Of a stretch of DNA of 64,000 nucleotides, positions 59,110 through 64,000 are shown one piece after another. The notes below the pieces were generated by a model. That model was not told the origin of the DNA. It saw only the letters and a list, made by a program, of their open reading frames with translations, and did not search any database. The stretch covers positions 2,604,001 through 2,668,000 of the forward strand of contig NZ_CP015880.1 in NCBI RefSeq assembly GCF_000697965.2, read 5' to 3'. How positions within the stretch are numbered: the stretch's first letter is position 1; the number at the start of each line of letters is the position of its first letter. The position numbers and the translations under genes are program-made. Source of the DNA: Ensifer adhaerens (lineage in GTDB: Bacteria; Pseudomonadota; Alphaproteobacteria; Rhizobiales; Rhizobiaceae).

Positions 59110-60015
59110 TCAGCGGACGGTCGCAACCATCGGCACGATGAAGGATTCGGAGCTTGGCGCTCCGGCCGGAAACGCCGGGAATGGCGCAGCGCGGCGAACC
59201 GCATCGATGGCGGCCTCGTCGATCGCCGGCGAGCCGGAACTGCCCGCGAGGCTGACACGCGTCAGGTTTCCATTCGACGTCAAGGTGAAACGAACGGTCG
59301 CCGTGCCGGATACGCCGTCGCGTCTTGCAGCCGACGGAACCTTGAACCGGCGTGTGATCCGCTTGCGGATCTTGCCGCCATAGTTCTCCATGTTGGCGTT
59401 GCCGACCTCGGACGCGCGGCTGTTGCCATTCGCAGCGGACGAACTGCCATTCTCCTGGCCGTCCTGCTTGCCCTTGACCTGATTTTGCGCCTGCTCGCCC
59501 TGATCGCCCGCCTTCTTGCGGGTGACCTTCTTCTTTTTCACCGGCTCCTTCTTCGGCTCCGGCTTTTCGACCTTTTCCTTCTTCGGCTCCTCGGGCTTTT
59601 CTTCCGGCACGACAGTCTCGACCGGCGCGACGCTCGCCGTCACCACAGCCTCGGCGACTTGCAGGGTAGGCATTTCCTCGGCCGGCAGGATCACGTCTGC
59701 CTCCGTCGCCGTCAGGTCGTGGGGTTGCTCTGCAGCGATCTCCTGCGTGGGGGCAACATCCTCGACCGGCTGGATCTCGGCGGGCTGAACCTCCTCGGGC
59801 AGATCTTCCGTGGGCTCGACGATTTCGGACACTTCACCCGACTGAAGCGTTTCCTCGAATGCATCGCCGAGAAGCGCCACTTCGACGCTTTCGCCACCCT
59901 GGATCAGATCCAGTTGCGTCTCGGGCGGGCTGCTACCAAACAGCGTCGCGAGCACGACGCCGTGGGTTGCAAGCGATAAGACGGCGGCCCCGCTCCAGAT
60001 GACGATACGCTTCAT
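59110..60015 (-). CDS. tonB: TonB energy transducer
   Basis: A 301-residue protein. It has an N-terminal membrane anchor (IVIWSGAAVLSLATHGVVLATLF), an acidic Pro/Glu-rich linker (about 35-140), a Lys/Pro/Glu-rich middle with KKEPVKKKKVTRKK, and a C-terminal TonB domain (about 215-301) with GTATVRFTLTSNG and PAIDEAAIDAVRRAAPFP. It powers outer-membrane haem or siderophore receptors. The ATG at 60015 follows AAGGTAAGG. It lies 78 bp after a secreted-protein gene, divergent from hmuPSTU. Confidence 0.9.
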   Translation of the reverse strand: MKRIVIWSGAAVLSLATHGVVLATLFGSSPPETQLDLIQGGESVEVALLGDAFEETLQSGEVSEIVEPTEDLPEEVQPAEIQPVEDVAPTQEIAAEQPHDLTATEADVILPAEEMPTLQVAEAVVTASVAPVETVVPEEKPEEPKKEKVEKPEPKKEPVKKKKVTRKKAGDQGEQAQNQVKGKQDGQENGSSSAANGNSRASEVGNANMENYGGKIRKRITRRFKVPSAARRDGVSGTATVRFTLTSNGNLTRVSLAGSSGSPAIDEAAIDAVRRAAPFPAFPAGAPSSESFIVPMVATVR

Positions 60016-60093
60016 TTCAGCCTTACCTTCGTCGCACCAGGGCGACGCAAACCTCATGCTCGGATTGCCGGACGCGCTAAGCCCCAGTCCCGC

Positions 60094-60531
60094 TCACCCC
60101 TTGAGTTCGACCGCCGACTTAGAGCCGGTCTTGATCCCGCTCATGCAGGCGCCCGGCTGAACCCCGTCGCCGACACAGGCCGGCGCGTCGTTGATCAGCA
60201 GGCTCTTCACCGCATCGCAGTTGGTGCCGGGCAGATCGAACTGGCGAACCTTGGTCTTGCCGGCGGGAAGGTCGCGGAAATCGAGCACGGCCATGCGTTC
60301 GACCAGCCCCTTCTGGTCGAAAATGACGAACTCGAAGGAAACCTTGCTCAACGACTGCGCGAATTCGTTGCCGGCAACGAAGGTGAGCTTGCAGCCCTTC
60401 TGGGACGGCGCCACCTCGTTGAGCTCGATGGTCAGCCCCCCAGCCGCTGCGGTCTCCTGCGCCTTGGCAGCGGTTGCGGCAACGAGAGCCGCAAGAGCAA
60501 CGGAAACAATCGGAAGGCTGGGAAACTTCAT
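60094..60531 (-). CDS. Secreted protein of unknown function upstream of tonB
   Basis: A 145-residue protein with a signal peptide (cleaved near AAKA) and a compact beta-rich mature domain. The domain has the segments CKLTFVAGNEF, RQFDLPGTNCD and INDAPACVGDGV, with four cysteines that may form disulfides. It is not recognised. It starts the operon leading into tonB and lies opposite hmuP, behind a shared iron-control region, so a role in iron or haem handling is plausible. Confidence 0.65.
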   Translation of the reverse strand: MKFPSLPIVSVALAALVAATAAKAQETAAAGGLTIELNEVAPSQKGCKLTFVAGNEFAQSLSKVSFEFVIFDQKGLVERMAVLDFRDLPAGKTKVRQFDLPGTNCDAVKSLLINDAPACVGDGVQPGACMSGIKTGSKSAVELKG

Positions 60532-60611
60532 GACGACACCACTCCAAAGGATCGAGCACACCACCGAACGCCGGCCGCACGCCCTTGTCCACAACCCGGC
60601 AGCAACTAACT

Positions 60612-60626
60612 TGAGTTTATAAGTCC
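60612..60626. promoter_or_regulatory. Degenerate RirA-type box, left copy
   Basis: TGA-N9-TCC (TGAGTTTATAAGTCC), sharing TGAGT and AAGTC with the consensus copy 38 bp to the right. It lies nearer to the minus-strand tonB operon. Confidence 0.5.
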
Positions 60627-60649
60627 GGTATTGCGTCCATAAATAAATA

Positions 60650-60664
60650 TGAGTAATGAAGTCA
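60650..60664. promoter_or_regulatory. RirA iron-responsive operator (TGA-N9-TCA)
   Basis: TGAGTAATGAAGTCA matches the RirA operator consensus TGA-N9-TCA known for rhizobial iron genes. It lies in the 160-bp AT-rich gap between the tonB operon and hmuP, so iron-dependent repression of haem uptake is expected. Confidence 0.7.
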
Positions 60665-60692
60665 AGATAGTAATCGAATTGCACGGCGGGAA

Positions 60693-60920
60693 ATGCGGGG
60701 AAATCAGCGCGGCCTGCCCACTCGAAACGGCCGAAACACAGTGACCAACGACAACAATCTCGCACGCCCCTCGGAGCCTCCGGTGCTGACCGGACGGGCG
60801 CAACGGATCATCGAAAGTCGCGAGCTCTTCGGCACCGAAAACGAGATTCTCATTTCCCACGACGGCGCGATCTACCGCATGAAGATCACCCGCCAAGGCA
60901 AGCTGATCCTGAACAAATAG
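60693..60920 (+). CDS. hmuP: Haem-uptake regulator/accessory protein HmuP (HemP family)
   Basis: A 75-residue small protein with the HemP core LTGRAQRIIESRELFG...EILISHDGAIYRMKITRQGKLILNK. HmuP proteins co-activate haem-uptake genes in rhizobia. The ATG at 60693 lies directly after GGCGGGAA; a GTG at 60741 would give a 59-residue protein nearer the usual HemP length and may be the true start. It precedes hmuS by 4 bp. Confidence 0.85.
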   Translation: MRGNQRGLPTRNGRNTVTNDNNLARPSEPPVLTGRAQRIIESRELFGTENEILISHDGAIYRMKITRQGKLILNK

Positions 60921-60924
60921 GCAG

Positions 60925-61992
60925 ATGAAAATGACCGAGAGCCTTCGCCCCACTCCCGTTGAAATCCGCGCCTACCGCGCTGAAAACCCGAAGTTGCGCG
61001 AGCGTGATATCGCAGCCCAGCTCGGCGTTTCCGAAGCCGCGCTGGTCGCTGCCGAATGTGGGCTGACCGCCGTTCGTATCGATGCCGACGCCAACCGCTT
61101 CCTGTCGCGCGTCGAAGAGCTCGGTGAAGTCATGGCGCTGACCCGCAACGAAAGCGCCGTCCACGAAAAGATCGGCGTCTACGAGAAGATCACCACCGGC
61201 GAGATGGCGAGCATCGTACTTGGCGAACAGATCGACCTTCGTGTTTTCCCGAGCGCCTGGGCACACGCCTTCGCCGTGACGAAGACGGACGACAAGGGCG
61301 AAGTCCGCAAGAGCCTGCAGTTCTTCGACAAGTGGGGCAACGCCGTGCACAAGGTACATCTGCGCGCCGCATCGAACGACGCAGCCTACGAAAAGCTCGT
61401 CGCGGATTTCCGCCTCGACGATCAGACGCAAGAGTTTGTCGCCGACACCAGCGTTCAGCCGACCGACGACAAGCCGGAAACCGTCGTGGACGTCGTCGAG
61501 CTGCGTGAGCGCTGGACGAAGATGACGGACACCCATCAGTTCCACGGCATGTTGCGCAAGCTGAAGATCGGCCGCCGCCAGGCGCTGAGCAACATCGGCG
61601 ACGATTTCGCCTGGCAGCTCGACCCGCAGAGCGTCGAAGCAATGATGCGGGCAAGCGCCGAAGTCGAACTGCCGATCATGTGCTTCGTCGGCAACCGCGG
61701 CATGATCCAGATCCATTCCGGCCCGATCGCCAAGATCGCGACGATGGGCCCCTGGCTCAACGTCATGGATCCAACCTTCCACCTGCATCTGCGCACCGAC
61801 CACATTGCCGAGCTCTGGGCCGTGCGCAAGCCGACAGCCGACGGCCATGTCACCTCGATCGAGGCGCTCGACGCCAAGGGCGAAATGATCATCCAGTTCT
61901 TCGGCAAGCGCAAAGAGGGCCTGGCGGAACGTCCCGAATGGCGCTCGATCGCCGAAGGCCTGCCGCGCCTCGATACGACGGTTGCCGCCTGA
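60925..61992 (+). CDS. hmuS: Haem-handling factor HmuS
   Basis: A 355-residue HemS/HmuS-family protein of usual length with the duplicated domain. Segments are EVMALTRNESAVHEKIGVYE, DLRVFPSAWAHAFAV and the second-repeat LPIMCFVGNRGMIQIHSGPIAKI and FHLHLRTDHIAELWAVRKP. It binds haem in the cytoplasm for transfer or degradation. It sits between hmuP and hmuT, with 22 bp to hmuT. Confidence 0.93.
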   Translation: MKMTESLRPTPVEIRAYRAENPKLRERDIAAQLGVSEAALVAAECGLTAVRIDADANRFLSRVEELGEVMALTRNESAVHEKIGVYEKITTGEMASIVLGEQIDLRVFPSAWAHAFAVTKTDDKGEVRKSLQFFDKWGNAVHKVHLRAASNDAAYEKLVADFRLDDQTQEFVADTSVQPTDDKPETVVDVVELRERWTKMTDTHQFHGMLRKLKIGRRQALSNIGDDFAWQLDPQSVEAMMRASAEVELPIMCFVGNRGMIQIHSGPIAKIATMGPWLNVMDPTFHLHLRTDHIAELWAVRKPTADGHVTSIEALDAKGEMIIQFFGKRKEGLAERPEWRSIAEGLPRLDTTVAA

Positions 61993-62014
61993 GCGAGAGA
62001 ATAGGATACGCAAG

Positions 62015-62965
62015 ATGATCAACGGTCTCGACTTCCGTCGCCTTCGCCGCTCGGGGCTGGCGCTCGGCGCCTTCGCCCTTTCGGCGACCTTCCTGCTGCC
62101 GGCAGTGGCACCCGATGCCCCCGCCTTCATCCGGACGGCCATGGCCGAGGACACGCAGAAGGCCGACGTCTCGCGCGTCGTTTCGGTCGGCGGCGCCGTC
62201 ACCGAGATCATCTATGCGCTCGGCGAAGAAGGCCGTCTCGTCGGGCGTGATTCCACCAGCACCTATCCGGAAGCAGCAAAGACGCTTCCGGATGTCGGTT
62301 ATATGCGCCAGCTCGCGCCCGAAGGCATCATTGCGGTCAATCCGAGCGCCATCGTCGCAGTCGAAGGCAGCGGCCCGCCGGAGGCGCTGGCGGTGCTGAA
62401 GGAGGCCAACATCGCCTTCACCAGCGTGCCCGAGACCTTCGACAAGGCCGGCATTCCCACCAAGATCCGCGCCGTTGGCGCTTTTCTCGGCGTCGAGGAC
62501 AAGGCCGAAACGCTCGCCAAGAGCGTCGAAGCCGACCTCGATGCAGCCGTGGCGGAGGGTGCCGCGCGCGCCGACGGTGAGCGCAAGCGCGTGCTGTTCA
62601 TCCTGAGCACCCAGGGCGGCAAGGTCATGGCCTCCGGTCAGGGTACCGCCGCCAACGGCATCATCGAACTCGCCGGCGCGGTGAACGCCGTCGGCACCTT
62701 CCCCGGTTACAAGGCACTCACCGACGAAGCGATCGTCGAAGCCAAGCCCGACGTCATCCTGATGATGGATCGCGGTGGCGAACACGCCGCCAAGGCGGAA
62801 GAACTCTTCGCCATGCCGGCATTGAGCCTGACCCCTGCTGCCCAGAACAAGGCGCTGGTGCGCATGGACGGCCTGCACCTGCTCGGCTTCGGCCCGCGCA
62901 CAGCAAGCGCCGTTCGCGAACTGAATGCCGCCATCTACGGGAAGAAGGCCAATGCCTCGCAGTGA
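62015..62965 (+). CDS. hmuT: Haem ABC transporter periplasmic binding protein HmuT
   Basis: A 316-residue family 8 (TroA/BtuF-like) binding protein with a long N-terminal leader (LALGAFALSATFLLPAVA) and VSVGGAVTEIIYALGEEGRLVGRDSTSTYP, typical of haem-binding HmuT. The conserved tyrosine in TSTYP is a likely haem ligand. It delivers haem to HmuU. Its stop overlaps the permease start. Confidence 0.92.
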   Translation: MINGLDFRRLRRSGLALGAFALSATFLLPAVAPDAPAFIRTAMAEDTQKADVSRVVSVGGAVTEIIYALGEEGRLVGRDSTSTYPEAAKTLPDVGYMRQLAPEGIIAVNPSAIVAVEGSGPPEALAVLKEANIAFTSVPETFDKAGIPTKIRAVGAFLGVEDKAETLAKSVEADLDAAVAEGAARADGERKRVLFILSTQGGKVMASGQGTAANGIIELAGAVNAVGTFPGYKALTDEAIVEAKPDVILMMDRGGEHAAKAEELFAMPALSLTPAAQNKALVRMDGLHLLGFGPRTASAVRELNAAIYGKKANASQ

Positions 62966-64000
62966 GGCATTGGGCCGCGGCATGCGCCTGACCGGATTGG
63001 CCGCCGACATCCGCAACGAATGGCGTGCCGGCAACCGCTCGCGGCTGGCCCGGCTTCTCGTCGTCGCCCTCGTGGTAATCGCCATCGCCACCTTCGTCGG
63101 CTCGATCATGACCGGCGCGGCCGACGCGTCGCTCGCCAATGTCTGGCGCTGGCTGATCGGCGAGGCCGACCAGGCCCTGAGCATTCGCGACCGCATCATC
63201 ATTCTCGATATCCGGCTCCCTCGCGCCGTGCTCGGCATGCTCGTTGGCGCGTCGCTTGCGGTTTCCGGCGTGGTCATGCAGGGGCTCTTCCGCAATCCCC
63301 TGGCCGATCCCGGCCTCGTCGGCGTTTCCTCGGGCGCGAGTCTTGGCGCCGTGCTGCTGATCGTGCTTGGAACCGCCACCTTCGGGCCACTATTTGCCCT
63401 GTTCGGTTTCTATGCGCTGCCGGTCGCTGCCTTCTTCGGCGGCCTCGTCACGACGCTTTTGCTCTACCGCATTGCCACGCGCGGCGGGCGGACCTCGATC
63501 GCCACCCTGCTTCTGGCCGGCATCGCGCTTGGCGCGCTGACCGGCGCCGTCACGGGCGTGCTCGTCTTCATGGCCGACGACAAGCAATTGCGCGACCTCA
63601 CCTTCTGGGGCCTCGGCTCACTTGCCGGCGCCAACTGGACGAAGATCCTGGCCGCGGCGCCGATCATTCTGCTTTCGCTCGCCGTCACCCCTTTTCTCGC
63701 CCGCGGCCTCAATGCGATCACGCTCGGCGAGGCGGCAGCCTTCCACATGGGCATTCCCGTCCAGCGGCTGAAGAACGTCGCGATCGTCAGCGTTGCTGCG
63801 GCGACCGGCGCGTCGGTTGCCGTCAGCGGCGGCATCGGCTTCGTCGGCATCGTCGTGCCGCATCTGCTGCGCCTTGTCATCGGCCCCGATCACCGCTACC
63901 TGCTGCCGGCCTCGGCTCTGCTCGGCGGCACGCTGTTGATCCTTGCCGACATGATCGCCCGCACCATCGTTTCCCCGGCGGAACTGCCGATCGGCATCGT
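62952..64000 (+). CDS. hmuU: Haem ABC transporter permease HmuU, truncated by the window end
   Basis: A FecCD-family permease, open from the ATG at 62952 (after GAAGAAGG) to the end of the window with no stop. About 349 residues are visible, including RLPRAVLGMLVGASLAVSGVVMQGLFRNPLADPGLVGVSSGAS and GGIGFVGIVVPHLLRL, both diagnostic. It overlaps hmuT by 14 bp. Nearly complete; the ATPase gene hmuV is expected next. Confidence 0.92.
   Translation, partial: MPRSEALGRGMRLTGLAADIRNEWRAGNRSRLARLLVVALVVIAIATFVGSIMTGAADASLANVWRWLIGEADQALSIRDRIIILDIRLPRAVLGMLVGASLAVSGVVMQGLFRNPLADPGLVGVSSGASLGAVLLIVLGTATFGPLFALFGFYALPVAAFFGGLVTTLLLYRIATRGGRTSIATLLLAGIALGALTGAVTGVLVFMADDKQLRDLTFWGLGSLAGANWTKILAAAPIILLSLAVTPFLARGLNAITLGEAAAFHMGIPVQRLKNVAIVSVAAATGASVAVSGGIGFVGIVVPHLLRLVIGPDHRYLLPASALLGGTLLILADMIARTIVSPAELPIGI

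Overview
The window is high-GC, densely coded alphaproteobacterial DNA. The gene families and their order (chvE-gguABC-gbpR, thuEFGKAB, idhA, hmuPSTU, RirA-like iron boxes) point to the Rhizobiaceae, most likely an Ensifer/Sinorhizobium-type organism. The many sugar-uptake operons and a lone tRNA-Arg(CCG) would suit a large secondary replicon, but the replicon cannot be settled from this window. About 57 protein genes, one tRNA gene, several regulatory palindromes and three copies of an intergenic repeat can be supported. Most of the long additional open frames are antisense shadows.

1-9.6 kb (minus strand, then gbpR on plus): the ChvE/Ggu sugar transporter with a non-phosphorylating pentose route (dehydratase, GguC-type enzyme, ketoglutarate-semialdehyde dehydrogenase) and its divergent LysR regulator. 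9.7-11.8 kb: two small unknown proteins and myo-inositol dehydrogenase, with an IolR-type box and a clear terminator. 11.8-14.2 kb: an MHYT-PAS-GGDEF-EAL cyclic-di-GMP protein. 14.3-19.3 kb: the ROK regulator and xylFHG D-xylose transporter, with a perfect 23-bp palindrome in the promoter.

19.3-26.2 kb: an accessory cluster of a GtrA protein, a small unknown protein, a frameshifted GMC oxidoreductase, an SDR epimerase, a HAD phosphatase, a DPPR-synthase-like UbiA and a GT-C membrane glycosyltransferase. Taken together these look like a polyprenyl-phosphate-pentose (decaprenyl-phosphoryl-arabinose-like) donor pathway. It is the best candidate here for an undescribed system. 26.6-30.4 kb: tRNA-Arg(CCG), an orphan formyltransferase, cell-envelope proteins (OmpA-like lipoprotein, L,D-transpeptidase) and a YbaK-type deacylase.

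30.4-40.1 kb: a surface-glycan cluster making a CDP-linked, probably C-methylated deoxysugar (RfbF, RfbG, RfbC-like epimerase, C-methyltransferase), with an aminotransferase, WbqC-like, PhyH-like and CmcI-like tailoring proteins and a putative glycosyltransferase. 40.1-46.5 kb: a peptide ABC transporter with an M19 dipeptidase. 46.8-48.1 kb: a lipoprotein alpha/beta hydrolase. 48.1-55.7 kb: the thu trehalose/disaccharide operon and its LacI regulator.

55.7-57.6 kb: an SMR efflux pump, a TetR regulator with a perfect operator palindrome, a truncated haemoglobin and a DUF423 protein. 57.7-64 kb: a haem/iron region with an IsdG-type monooxygenase, a small protein, a DUF2325 protein, TonB, a secreted protein and hmuPSTU. 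The hmuU permease runs off the right edge.
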